Below are positions 44,298-52,660 of a stretch of DNA of 64,000 nt, one piece after another (position 1 is the first letter of the stretch; each line of letters starts with the position of its first letter). The notes below the pieces were generated by a model, which had not been told where the DNA came from, searched no databases, and saw only the letters and a program-made list of their open reading frames with translations. This DNA is from Chitinophaga pinensis (GTDB lineage Bacteria > Bacteroidota > Bacteroidia > Chitinophagales > Chitinophagaceae), in contig CAMCAY010000007.1 of the NCBI GenBank assembly GCA_945872815.1, positions 1 through 64,000 on the forward strand. The letters run 5' to 3'. The position numbers were made by a program, and so were the translations under genes.

Positions 44298-44634
44298 AAT
44301 GAATTAGGGATTAAGCCGATAAATAATTTAATAGTCTTTGCATATTGATATGATTAGTATATTATAACGCTGAAATCAATATATTTTTTATAGAAAAGAA
44401 GCAATGATAACTATTCATTATTGGCTTTTAAATGATCGTTAGCAGATGATATTAGTAAATAAATTAGTTACTCAAAATGACAATCATCCTATTCACCAAA
44501 AACTTTTATTTGTATTTAATTTCATTCTGATAAAACTCATCATTTTTGTTGATGAAAGCTATTTAAAACAGATGATTTCGCCAATAGATTTGCACTTATA
44601 TTTTTTTAATCAATCTAAAAACAAGGAGGCAAAC
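44298..44634. other. Intergenic region between the T9SS gene and HSP20
   Basis: About 340 AT-rich bases upstream of HSP20, expected to hold promoters of both divergent genes. A plus-strand frame opens at 44446 in phase with HSP20 but lacks coding character. No CIRCE-like inverted repeat or convincing TAnnTTTG box was found. Confidence 0.5.
44623..44629 (+). promoter_or_regulatory. Strong Shine-Dalgarno sequence of HSP20
   Basis: AAGGAGG five bases before the ATG at 44635. Such a full match is unusual in this window, where most starts have no recognisable site, and it fixes the HSP20 start. Confidence 0.75.
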
Positions 44635-45084
44635 ATGTCAACAAAAGCACTGACAAGAAATGGAGGAACATTATTACCGGCTGTATTTGAAGATTTTTTC
44701 AAACCCTGGAATGAGTGGTTTGATGGGGGAAATAGTTTAATGAATAGAATATTAACCGTTCCGGCAGTTAATATTACCGAATCAAAAGACGATTTTAAAC
44801 TTTCGTTTGCTGTTCCGGGAATGAAAAAAGAGGATTTTCATATTGGAGTAGAGGGCAATATGCTAACCATCAGCTCTGAAAAAGAAGAATCAAGAGAAGA
44901 GAAAGAGCATAAATACACAAGAAAAGAATACAACTATTCTTCCTTCACTAGAAGTTTTTCACTTCCTGAAGATGTTATGAAAGATAATATTCAAGCTGCT
45001 TATACAGATGGCGTGTTGCATTTAACATTGCCAAAAAAAGAGGAGTCCAAAAAAACAACCGCAAAAAATATTGTGGTACGGTAA
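44635..45084 (+). CDS. Small heat shock protein, HSP20/alpha-crystallin family
   Basis: ATP-independent holdase chaperone of 149 residues from MSTKALTRNGG; the start is fixed by AAGGAGG upstream. The alpha-crystallin domain (about 42-140) begins PAVNITESKDDFKLSFAVPG, carries the FHIGVEGNMLTISSEKEE strand pair, and ends GVLHLTLPKKEE, with a Lys-rich tail (KKTTAKNIVVR). Length is normal. Single-gene unit with its own terminator. Confidence 0.95.
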   Translation: MSTKALTRNGGTLLPAVFEDFFKPWNEWFDGGNSLMNRILTVPAVNITESKDDFKLSFAVPGMKKEDFHIGVEGNMLTISSEKEESREEKEHKYTRKEYNYSSFTRSFSLPEDVMKDNIQAAYTDGVLHLTLPKKEESKKTTAKNIVVR

Positions 45085-45102
45085 AAAATAATGACTACAT
45101 TG

Positions 45103-45134
45103 ATAAAAGCCACTCCTTTCAGAGTGGCTTTTAT
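45103..45134 (+). terminator. Terminator after HSP20
   Basis: A 13-bp stem (ATAAAAGCCACTC with GAGTGGCTTTTAT), six-base loop, ending in T-rich sequence 18 bases after the stop codon. Confidence 0.85.
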
Positions 45135-45291
45135 GTTTTAGCTGCTGTTTATAATATTATCTTAAATGATTCAAAGTGCATATCATTAGCTTGTAATATT
45201 CCCTTATTTAAGTTAACTTCGTTTGCTATGGAATAAGGTTGTCTTTATATAAACTAGACATCCCTTATTTTCAATATCAACTGTGAACGAT

Positions 45292-47541
45292 ATGGCGAAA
45301 AGCAAAAAAACTATTATCCCTATAAACACTTCTAATACTAATAATACGAGTGTGTTGACCGAAGCTTTACAAAAACATTTTGGCTTTGATCATTTTAAAG
45401 GACCTCAGGAAGAAATCATAAATGCCTTATTGGATGGAAAAGATACTTTTGTCATAATGCCAACCGGTGGCGGTAAAAGCTTGTGTTATCAGTTACCCGC
45501 AATGATGAAAGAAGGAGTAGCCATTGTAGTTTCGCCTTTAATAGCGCTTATGAAGAATCAGGTAGATTTGGTACGCAGTTATAGTAGTAAAGACAATGTA
45601 GCTCATTTTTTAAACAGCACCCTAAACAAGGGTCAACAAAAAATAGTAAAAGATGATTTGCTTAGTGGGAAGACAAAAATGCTGTATGTAGCGCCTGAGA
45701 CAATGACCAAAGAGGATAATATTACTTTCTTTAAATCCATCAATGTTTCCTTTTTTGCAGTAGATGAAGCTCATTGTATCAGCGAATGGGGACATGACTT
45801 TCGTCCAGAATACAGAAGACTGAAAGAAATGATGGAACTGATCAAGCCTGATGCACCCATCATTGCACTAACGGCAACGGCTACCCCAAAAGTAAAAAGT
45901 GATATCATTAAAAATCTGGGATTAAGGACGCCTTCTGTTTTTGTCTCTTCTTTCAATAGACCAAATTTGTACTACGAAATTCAACCCAAAACAAGCATCG
46001 ATCAAACAAATAAAAGTATTGTTCGTTTCATACACAGCCACAAAGGAAAAAGCGGTATAATTTATACTCTTAACAGAAAAACGACGGAAGACCTTGCCGG
46101 AATGCTGATGGCAAATGGAATAAAGGCCGTTGCTTATCATGCAGGACTTGATACAAAATTAAGAGCCTCGAGACAAGATCAGTTCCTGAATGAAGAAGTG
46201 GATGTAATTGTTGCAACCATTGCATTTGGAATGGGAATAGATAAACCGGATATACGTTTTGTGATTCACTACCAAATACCCAGAACCATTGAGAATTATT
46301 ATCAGGAAACTGGCCGCGCAGGTAGAGACGGAATGGAAGGTAAGTGCATACTATACTACTCTCACAAGGATGTAGAAAAGCTGGAACACCTAATGAAAGA
46401 CAAACCGCTCAGTGAGCGGGAAGTAGGCGCTCAGCTGATAAATGAAACGCTGTCTTATGTGGAGAGCAGTGTGTGCAGAAGAAAAACATTACTGTATTAT
46501 TTCGGCGAAGAATACGATGACAGCAAAAGTTGTGGTCAATGTGACAACTGCCTGCATCCCAAAGAAAAAATAGAAGCAAAAGCTGAGGCATTAACTGTTC
46601 TAAAAACCATCCATGCGCTTGGAGAACATTTCACTATAGAATATCTTATAAATATTCTTACCGGAAAAGCCACCAAGCAAGTACAGATGTATAGACATGA
46701 CGCCTTGGATGTTTTTGCATGCGGTAATGAGAAAGAATCACATTTTTGGAATAGTTTGATACGTCAAATGTTGCTGAATGGCTTATTGGAAAAAGATATT
46801 GTTGAATACGGTGTTTTAAAAATCACTAAAAAAGGAGCTGCCTTTTCTAAAAAGCCAACCACATTGAAGATTGTACTGAATAATCTTTTTGAAGAAGCCA
46901 ATGCCGACGATGAAGAAACTACAAGTGCTGTATCAAGCACAGGGGCTTTGGACGAAAAGCTTTTAAATGCTTTAAAAGACCTTAGGAAAAAGGTTTCTAA
47001 AGAAAAAAATCTACCTCCCTTTGTAATATTTTTAGAGAGCTCATTGGAAGACATGGCCACCATGTACCCAACCTCAATGGAAGATTTAGAAAAAATCAGT
47101 GGCGTAAGCAAAGGAAAAGCTGCGCGCTATGGCAAACCATTCATTGACTTTATAGCATCTTACGTTGAAGAAAACGACATCATCAAGCCCGACGACTTTG
47201 TGATGAAAAGTGTCCTCAACAAAAACAACAATAAGATTTTCATCATCCAGAACGTAGATAAAAAAATACCTCTGGAAACCATCGCAAAAAACAAAGAATT
47301 ACGTATTGATGAATTGTTGGAACAAATGGAAACCATCGTTGCCAGTGGAACAAAACTGAATTTAACCTATGCCATCAATGATATGGTAGATGAATATGAG
47401 CAAGAAGAAATCATGGAATATTTTAAAAGCTGTGAAACATCTTCTTTGCAAATAGCTCAGGAAGAATTAGCAGATGGTAACTTCAATTGGGAACAATTGA
47501 AACTCATGCGCATCAAATTTTTATGTGAGTATGGTAATTAA
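45292..47541 (+). CDS. recQ: ATP-dependent DNA helicase RecQ
   Basis: 3'-5' helicase in recombination and repair; 749 residues from the ATG at 45292 (a GTG at 45283 is in frame). The superfamily 2 core has the FKGPQEEII region, Walker A PTGGGKS, DEAH box AVDEAHCISEWGHDFRPEY, ALTATAT, and motif VI ETGRAGRDG. The RQC domain has a four-Cys zinc site (VCRRKTLLYYFGE ... CGQCDNC). Then come a winged helix and an HRDC domain (about 560-640, PFVIFLESSLEDMA ... ISGVSKGKAARYG). A C-terminal extension of about 110 residues resembles the DNA-binding tails of longer Bacteroidota RecQ proteins. A TTAACTTCG promoter-like box lies about 70 bases upstream. Confidence 0.95.
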   Translation: MAKSKKTIIPINTSNTNNTSVLTEALQKHFGFDHFKGPQEEIINALLDGKDTFVIMPTGGGKSLCYQLPAMMKEGVAIVVSPLIALMKNQVDLVRSYSSKDNVAHFLNSTLNKGQQKIVKDDLLSGKTKMLYVAPETMTKEDNITFFKSINVSFFAVDEAHCISEWGHDFRPEYRRLKEMMELIKPDAPIIALTATATPKVKSDIIKNLGLRTPSVFVSSFNRPNLYYEIQPKTSIDQTNKSIVRFIHSHKGKSGIIYTLNRKTTEDLAGMLMANGIKAVAYHAGLDTKLRASRQDQFLNEEVDVIVATIAFGMGIDKPDIRFVIHYQIPRTIENYYQETGRAGRDGMEGKCILYYSHKDVEKLEHLMKDKPLSEREVGAQLINETLSYVESSVCRRKTLLYYFGEEYDDSKSCGQCDNCLHPKEKIEAKAEALTVLKTIHALGEHFTIEYLINILTGKATKQVQMYRHDALDVFACGNEKESHFWNSLIRQMLLNGLLEKDIVEYGVLKITKKGAAFSKKPTTLKIVLNNLFEEANADDEETTSAVSSTGALDEKLLNALKDLRKKVSKEKNLPPFVIFLESSLEDMATMYPTSMEDLEKISGVSKGKAARYGKPFIDFIASYVEENDIIKPDDFVMKSVLNKNNNKIFIIQNVDKKIPLETIAKNKELRIDELLEQMETIVASGTKLNLTYAINDMVDEYEQEEIMEYFKSCETSSLQIAQEELADGNFNWEQLKLMRIKFLCEYGN

Positions 47542-47665
47542 TTGGTACTTCTTCATTTAATATATTCCTGCGAAATTTAACTTCAAATAAACAAATAACT
47601 GACGACAATCTTATTTTGTATTCAGCAGTTTGGATATTTTTACTTTTCATCAATTAAGTAAGACC

Positions 47666-48553
47666 ATGAAGTACACCCACTATTTAATAATAGGCATTTT
47701 GTCTGTTGTTGCAATAAGTTCCTGCGTAACAAAAAAAGCAATGCGAAACGAGAAACTTCGTTACGATAATTTGCAAATTCAATACCAGGTTTTGCAGAAT
47801 GATATTTCAAAATTGCAATCTGATATTAAAAGTTGTAACGACAGAAATTCAGATGTAAACAGACAAAAAGATTTGCTTAATGCTGAAATTGCAAGCTTAC
47901 AAAAACAGATAGATTATTTAAAAGAAAATAACAATCAAGCGCTCAAACAACTGGAAAATCTTTCGGTAATTTCTAGCTCGCAGGCAGAGAGCATTAAAAA
48001 ATCGCTGGAAAACATCAGTACAAAAGATGCTTACATCAAAAATCTTCAATCAGCCATTAACAGAAAAGATTCATTGAATATGGCTTTGGTAATGAATTTA
48101 AAAGGAGTTTTGGGAAATATCGATGACAAAGACATCAACATCAAAATTGACAAGGGAGTTGTTTATATAGATATTTCGGACAAGCTTCTATTTAAAAGCG
48201 GCAGTTATGATATCACTGACAGAGCAAGCGAAGTGTTGGGAAAAGTAGCGATGGTATTAAAGAATCAACCAGATATTGAGTTTATGGTGGAAGGGCATAC
48301 AGACAGTGTTCCATTCAAAAGAGATCCTTTATTGGATAATTGGGATTTGAGTGTAAAAAGAGCTACATCAATTGTAAGGGTTTTACAAAATCAATATGGA
48401 TTAAATCCTGCTAACATCACTGCTGCCGGCAAAAGCGAATACAAACCAATAGCAGACAACAGTTCTGTGGAGGGCAGGGCATTCAATAGAAGAACCCGTA
48501 TTGTAATATTGCCTCAATTGGATCAGTTTTTTAAATTACTGGAAACGAAATAG
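47666..48553 (+). CDS. OmpA-family peptidoglycan-binding lipoprotein with coiled coil
   Basis: 295 residues from MKYTHYLIIGILS, chosen because it opens a lipoprotein signal ending AISSC (Cys18); the ATG at 47630 would bury it. A heptad-rich coiled coil (about 25-130) is followed by a C-terminal OmpA domain (about 175-285) with EGHTDSVPF, LSVKRATSIVRVL and GRAFNRRTRIVI, which binds diaminopimelate-type peptidoglycan. It probably tethers the outer membrane to the wall. It lies between recQ and tRNA-Phe. Confidence 0.88.
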   Translation: MKYTHYLIIGILSVVAISSCVTKKAMRNEKLRYDNLQIQYQVLQNDISKLQSDIKSCNDRNSDVNRQKDLLNAEIASLQKQIDYLKENNNQALKQLENLSVISSSQAESIKKSLENISTKDAYIKNLQSAINRKDSLNMALVMNLKGVLGNIDDKDINIKIDKGVVYIDISDKLLFKSGSYDITDRASEVLGKVAMVLKNQPDIEFMVEGHTDSVPFKRDPLLDNWDLSVKRATSIVRVLQNQYGLNPANITAAGKSEYKPIADNSSVEGRAFNRRTRIVILPQLDQFFKLLETK

Positions 48554-48627
48554 TAATATCAGAATCATTGTAATTTCAAATTCAGTGCTTAATTGATTTT
48601 GCACCTTATTTTGAAAAAAATCTCAAG

Positions 48628-48661
48628 TTTTTGTTTGTAAACATATAGAAGCTTATATTTG
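48628..48661 (+). promoter_or_regulatory. Promoter of tRNA-Phe
   Basis: TTTG (48634-48637), a 16-base spacer and TATATTTG (48654-48661) match the Bacteroidota -33/-7 arrangement. The predicted transcript starts near 48668, about 40 bases before the mature tRNA. It is the best promoter match in the window. Confidence 0.7.
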
Positions 48662-48706
48662 CAATCCCTTAAATATCTGCTATTTAAAGCTAATGTTTTA
48701 GGAGAT

Positions 48707-48779
48707 GGCGCGATAGCTCAGTTGGTAGAGCAAAGGACTGAAAATCCTTGTGTCGCCGGTTCGATCCCGGCTCACGCCA
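48707..48779 (+). tRNA. tRNA-Phe (GAA)
   Basis: A 73-base cloverleaf: D arm GCTCAGTTGGTAGAGC, anticodon stem AAGGA/TCCTT with loop CTGAAAA (anticodon GAA at 48740-48742), T arm GCCGG TTCGATC CCGGC, discriminator A. CCA is not encoded. The acceptor stem GGCGCGA/TCACGCC has one C-A mismatch. Its 3' end runs straight into a terminator hairpin, and the accessory genes start just downstream. Confidence 0.96.
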
Positions 48780-48823
48780 CTGAAATAAAAAACCCACGTC
48801 CAGCGTGGGTTTTTTATTTCAGT
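48779..48823 (+). terminator. Terminator overlapping the 3' end of tRNA-Phe
   Basis: A 20-bp perfect stem (ACTGAAATAAAAAACCCACG with its complement) and five-base loop TCCAG. The left arm begins at the tRNA discriminator base and the right arm contains a run of six T. Confidence 0.9.
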
Positions 48824-48960
48824 GCGCAGAAGCGTGCGCAGGTTTTCCCTTTATAGAAACGGATTGTCATCCAATGGTATGATAATTTTTTCCGGAGGAA
48901 ACTTATCATTTTATCGAAAAACATTATTTGCTAAATAAGCGCGACTAGCTCAATTTAGGT
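48824..48960. other. Spacer between tRNA-Phe and the Fic operator
   Basis: Contains a GTGCGCAG repeat (about 48822-48840) and an imperfect palindrome built from ATGATAA and TTATCAT around TTCCGGAGGAA (about 48879-48909). No gene was seen. It is the left edge of the accessory patch. Confidence 0.4.
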
Positions 48961-49025
48961 TTTTGCGGTGAAAAAATCATACATTCACCGCATTTTTGCG
49001 GCGATTAATTTGTATATTTACCGCA
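48961..49025. promoter_or_regulatory. Two tandem palindromic operators upstream of Fic
   Basis: Two 32-base units (48961-48992, 48994-49025) repeat with a 33-base period. Each is an inverted repeat with outer arms TGCGG[TC]GA and T[TC]ACCGCA around an AT-rich centre. Unit 2 ends 15 bases before the Fic ATG and overlaps the expected promoter, so a repressor bound there would block transcription. The Fic protein has a C-terminal winged helix and may be that regulator. Confidence 0.7.
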
Positions 49026-49040
49026 GCATTCATACCTATT

Positions 49041-50135
49041 ATGGCAAGATATATCTATCAAAAAAAAAACTGGACCGATTTTACTTGGGATGACAAGGCT
49101 ATCAATGCTGTATTCGGAGAAGTGAAGTTAATGCAAGGAAAAATCATCGGCCAGATGAATGGCTTGGGTTTTTCTGCTAAAGAGGAAGTAACACTAAGTG
49201 CATTAACGTTAGATGTTGTAAAATCAAGTGAAATTGAAGGAGAATTGCTTAATTACGAACAAGTGCGTTCATCAATTGCTAGACATTTAGGTATCAATAC
49301 AGCAGGACTTGTTCCAAGCAGTCGTCACATTGAAGGTGTTGTAGAAATGATGTTGGATGCTACCCAGCGCTTTCAATTACCTTTGACAGAAAAACGTTTG
49401 TTAGGATGGCATGCTGCTCTTTTCCCAACAGGATACAGCGGTCCATATAAAATAGAAGTAGGAAAATATCGAACAGATGAAATGCAAGTAGTTTCAGGGG
49501 CTATGGGTAAGAAAAAAGTACATTATGAAGCTATTAAACCCGAGTTTGTAAAAGTTGAGATGGATCATTTTTTAAACTGGTACAACAAAGATGTAAATTT
49601 AGACCCTGTTTTAAAAGCTGCAATTGCTCATTTTTGGTTTATCATTATTCATCCTTTCGATGATGGCAATGGCAGAATCGGCAGAGCCATTGCAGATATG
49701 TTGCTATCCCGCGCCGAAAAAAGCGGCGAGCGTTTTTACAGCATGTCTGGTCAGATTCTAATTGAACGAAAACACTATTATGAAGTATTGCAAAAGGTAC
49801 AGCACAGTTCAGGCGATATTACCGAATGGATTAATTGGTTTTTACATTGTCTGAAAAATGCATTGCTTGCAACAGAGGATACCACGCAAAAAGTTTTGCG
49901 TAAGGCCGAATTTTGGAAGCTTTACGAACATACGCCTATCAATGAACGTCAGCGATTAATGCTCAATAAGCTCCATGAAGATTTTGATGGAAAATTACAA
50001 ACTTCAAAATGGGCAAAAATCACAAAGACCTCGAATGATACCGCTTTGCGTGATATAAAAGATCTTGTAGAGAAAGGTATACTGAAACAAACGGATGAAG
50101 GCGGAAGGAATGCGAATTATATATTGGTAAAATAA
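49041..50135 (+). CDS. Fic family protein (DUF4172 type) with inhibitory motif and winged helix
   Basis: 364 residues from MARYIYQKKNW; the in-frame start at 48996 lies inside the operator and is rejected. The N-terminal DUF4172 region (about 5-95) includes the autoinhibitory [S/T]xxxE[G/N] motif as SSEIEG (Ser62, Glu66, Gly67). The Fic core has the complete active site HPFDDGNGRIGR starting at His204. A C-terminal winged helix (about 300-364, KWAKITKTSNDTALRDIKDL) follows. Such enzymes transfer AMP from ATP to Ser/Thr/Tyr of target proteins, and the Glu blocks ATP binding until released. It stands alone behind two palindromic operators, and its position after a tRNA suggests horizontal acquisition. 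Targets are unknown. Confidence 0.92.
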   Translation: MARYIYQKKNWTDFTWDDKAINAVFGEVKLMQGKIIGQMNGLGFSAKEEVTLSALTLDVVKSSEIEGELLNYEQVRSSIARHLGINTAGLVPSSRHIEGVVEMMLDATQRFQLPLTEKRLLGWHAALFPTGYSGPYKIEVGKYRTDEMQVVSGAMGKKKVHYEAIKPEFVKVEMDHFLNWYNKDVNLDPVLKAAIAHFWFIIIHPFDDGNGRIGRAIADMLLSRAEKSGERFYSMSGQILIERKHYYEVLQKVQHSSGDITEWINWFLHCLKNALLATEDTTQKVLRKAEFWKLYEHTPINERQRLMLNKLHEDFDGKLQTSKWAKITKTSNDTALRDIKDLVEKGILKQTDEGGRNANYILVK

Positions 50136-50200
50136 TTCTCTGTTTTGCTATCATTACAAAAACTGATTTAATCAAATAAATTCAAGGGCTGCTGATTTTG

Positions 50201-50398
50201 TTATGTTTTCCAAAAACGTACTTTTTTATTTTTAAAGTTTGATAATCTAAATGTTTTCAAGTAGAAAATAGTTTGCCCTTTTTCGATGACTTTATTATTT
50301 AACCACTGAACCGCATATTTATTATAGGTGCTGTTATAAGTTGTAGGACGGCACACAGAATATTGCTTCTTGTTTATTAATTGTCTTCTGGTATCAAT
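50201..50398 (-). pseudogene. Unidentified coding fragment without a start codon
   Basis: A 65-codon open stretch directly after the GNAT stop, bounded by stops and lacking ATG. Its translation has ordinary protein composition (QYSVCRPTTYNSTYNKY, VQWLNNKVIEKGQTIFYL, NKKVRFWKT). This suggests the 3' end of a lost gene rather than random sequence. No family is recognised. Confidence 0.3.
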
Positions 50399-50401
50399 TT
50401 A

Positions 50402-50890
50402 TTATTGTGTCATGTCGTACTTGTCAAGGTCAGGACCATAACCTGCTTTTATATTTGCAGTTATAGTCATTCCCATTTTCTCATAAAATGAATAAGTGTG
50501 TTGACTTGTCCCAAGTACCATAATATGATTTGGCCATTTCTTTTTAATAATTTCCTTTCGATAATTATAAAGTGCCGTTCCGTAGCCTTGTTTATGAAAA
50601 TTAGAATGAATCATTCCCCAAGCTAATCGAGCTTCATTTTTGTCTTTTACAATATAAAACCCACCGCAACCAACAATGCCAGTCTCGGGAAGTTCAACAA
50701 CAAAATAGGCGTCTTTTTCAGAGTTAGTGTATGTCGGGCTTTGGTATGTCGAGCCTTTACCGACTTGATGGTCTAACCAATTAATAAATAGGCTAAGTTC
50801 GCTTTTGTCGAAAAATTTAGGATAATTGCTTTGGAATATCTCAATGCACTTTTCTTTGTCCTCAGATTTATATTTGCGTAAAATCATCAT
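50402..50890 (-). CDS. GNAT family N-acetyltransferase
   Basis: 162-residue acetyl-CoA-dependent acetyltransferase of unknown substrate. The fold is visible: MMILRKYKSEDKEKCIEIF (beta1-alpha1), GCGGFYIVKDKNEARLAWGMI (beta4), the pyrophosphate-binding motif HKQGYGTALYNYR (Q/RxxGxG/A), and a C-terminal HTYSFYEKMGM segment. An ATG three bases later is an equally good start. It lies in the accessory patch after tRNA-Phe. Short inverted repeats GTTATAAGT (50333-50341) and ACTTATAAC (50938-50946) bracket the gene and the fragment following it. Confidence 0.85.
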   Translation of the reverse strand: MMILRKYKSEDKEKCIEIFQSNYPKFFDKSELSLFINWLDHQVGKGSTYQSPTYTNSEKDAYFVVELPETGIVGCGGFYIVKDKNEARLAWGMIHSNFHKQGYGTALYNYRKEIIKKKWPNHIMVLGTSQHTYSFYEKMGMTITANIKAGYGPDLDKYDMTQ

Positions 50891-51088
50891 TGTCTGGTTG
50901 AATGTTTTTTGACTAACGAAATTTCGTCCGCCGTATTACTTATAACGGTTTTCAGCTTATTTTGATCTCACTTTTTGGTTTGCCATTTTACTTTGAGTAA
51001 ACATACCCGAAACATTCCTCCATTATATTTCGCCTATCCAGCAGATTTTAAAAATATAGGCGAGGGGTTTTATGATTTGAGTTTCGGG

Positions 51089-51391
51089 TTATTTTTTCTC
51101 TTTTTTATGATTAATATTCAATTTACAAAACGGACTAATTATTTTTCCCAGTTCCTGACGGCTAACATGGGTATCTACTTTAGTAGTCTTCGGACTGTTA
51201 TGCCCCAACAAAACCTGTCTGTGCCTGAGTCCCGTTCCCGACTCAAGAAGATGGTTAGCATAACTATATCTCAACATGTGTAAATTAACATTTTTTTGAA
51301 TTCCGGCATCTTTACCGCCTTTTTTAAAATCAATTCTATTGATCGCTCCTATAGCGTTTATTATCGCGGCCGCATCTTCTTCACTGAGCAA
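51089..51391 (-). pseudogene. Degenerate tyrosine recombinase (integrase) C-terminal fragment
   Basis: About 100 codons of the catalytic domain of a XerC/D-like integrase. Box II survives as HMLRYSYANHLLESGTGLRHRQ and VLLGHNSPKTTK, but the catalytic Tyr of the usual (E/K)-(I/V)-Y-THVS motif is Asp (VDTHVS, GAT for TAT), the N-terminal half is missing, and a stop precedes the fragment. The apparent start is TTG. It is non-functional and marks past mobility of the patch between tRNA-Phe and the ABC transporter. Confidence 0.85.
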
Positions 51392-51727
51392 TTCACAAGT
51401 CCATTACAGGAGAAACGTTTTCATAGAAGTATTTTTATGCTTAAATGAGAAATAGCGGGGAAAAAAGTGAATTTTAGCGATGAAGATTATTTTTTTACCA
51501 ATGGTGAGTAGCGCAATGGTATGTAAATACTTTACTACTAGCAGATTTGTAAACTGATTTAAAGTATTCAAATTCGACCACATGCTTTATTTTTAATAAC
51601 TAACTATCATAATTACATCCACCCAAAGGTTTGAACTCATGCTAACTGGGGCTACTTATATGTTTTTTTTGGCAATTTTCAATAATAATCTTCAACCTTT
51701 CGTGTCTATGTTTGTTATAAGTATCGA
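51392..51727. other. Non-coding region before the ABC transporter genes
   Basis: About 335 AT-rich bases. A 59-codon minus-strand frame (51404-51583) lacks recognisable features. The 10-mer CAATGGTATG (51514-51523) also occurs at 48872-48881, at the other end of the accessory patch. No promoter box was identified with confidence. Confidence 0.4.
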
Positions 51728-52660
51728 ATGACACCAATTATTGAAGTTAATCAACTCTGCAAATCTTTTGACCGCTTTAACGCTGTAAATAATCTAAGCT
51801 TTACAGTCAACAAAGGTGATATTTTTGGATTTTTAGGCGAAAATGGTGCTGGCAAGTCAACCACCATCAGAATGTTGCTTACTTTGATCCAGCCCACATC
51901 TGGAAATATCCAATTGTTTGGAGAACCACTTCAACAAAACAGAAAATCCATCTTACAAAGAGTAGGTGCCGTTATAGAAAAACCTGATTTGTATAAATAC
52001 CTGTCCGCTTACGAAAATTTGAATCTGTTTGCTAAAATGAGCGGATTGAAATTGTCGAAAAATACTTTAATGCAACAGCTTGATGTTGTAGGCTTGGCAG
52101 ACAGAAGCCACAGTAAAGTAAAAACTTTCAGCCAGGGAATGAAACAGCGTTTAGGCATTGCCGTTGCCCTTGTTCATGACCCTCAATTGATAATGTTAGA
52201 CGAACCTACCAACGGACTTGACCCGCAGGGAATTGTTGATATCAGAAACCTCATCATGCGCCTTAGTCAGGAAAGAGGAAAAACAATTTTGGTCTCTTCT
52301 CATCTCCTCAGTGAAATTGAACTTATTGCCAACAGATTGCTCATTATACACAAAGGCGAAAAAGTTGTTGAGGGCTCTGTAAAAAGTCTATTGGACCCTG
52401 CTGAAACAATCATTAAAATTGAAACATCCGATAATCAACATGCATTTGAGTTACTTAAAAAATGGGAGCACTTAGAAAATGCTATACTGAATGAAAATGA
52501 AATTCATATCAAAATGCATAAAAATGAAACACCTTTTCTGGTTCGTTTTTTAACAGAAAATAAGATGGATATTTTTTCCGTAAAGCATGTGAATTCTTTA
52601 GAGGACTATTTTTTGAATCTTACTAAATCTGACACACATGTTCAGCCTTTTACAAATTGA
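51728..52660 (+). CDS. ABC transporter ATP-binding protein (ABC-2 type)
   Basis: 310-residue cytoplasmic ATPase of a two-gene exporter. Walker A GENGAGKST (about 39-47), signature FSQGMKQRLG, Walker B LIMLDEPTNGLDPQG and the switch His in LVSSHLLSE are all intact. A C-terminal domain (about 215-310) is typical of NatA/BcrA-type subunits. It overlaps its permease gene by 23 bases, indicating translational coupling. Substrate is unknown; relatives export bacteriocins, lipids or sodium. Confidence 0.92.
   Translation: MTPIIEVNQLCKSFDRFNAVNNLSFTVNKGDIFGFLGENGAGKSTTIRMLLTLIQPTSGNIQLFGEPLQQNRKSILQRVGAVIEKPDLYKYLSAYENLNLFAKMSGLKLSKNTLMQQLDVVGLADRSHSKVKTFSQGMKQRLGIAVALVHDPQLIMLDEPTNGLDPQGIVDIRNLIMRLSQERGKTILVSSHLLSEIELIANRLLIIHKGEKVVEGSVKSLLDPAETIIKIETSDNQHAFELLKKWEHLENAILNENEIHIKMHKNETPFLVRFLTENKMDIFSVKHVNSLEDYFLNLTKSDTHVQPFTN

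Noticed and set aside
44446-44634. N-terminal extension of HSP20
   Set aside because: AAGGAGG directly precedes the ATG at 44635 and the extension lacks coding character.
48872-51523. Direct repeat CAATGGTATG at both ends of the accessory patch as attachment sites
   Set aside because: Only ten bases, not part of the tRNA gene, and flanks differ; chance recurrence over the pairs examined is likely.
51404-51583. 59-codon minus-strand open frame upstream of the integrase fragment
   Set aside because: No recognisable motif, no conserved start context, and composition typical of non-coding AT-rich sequence.
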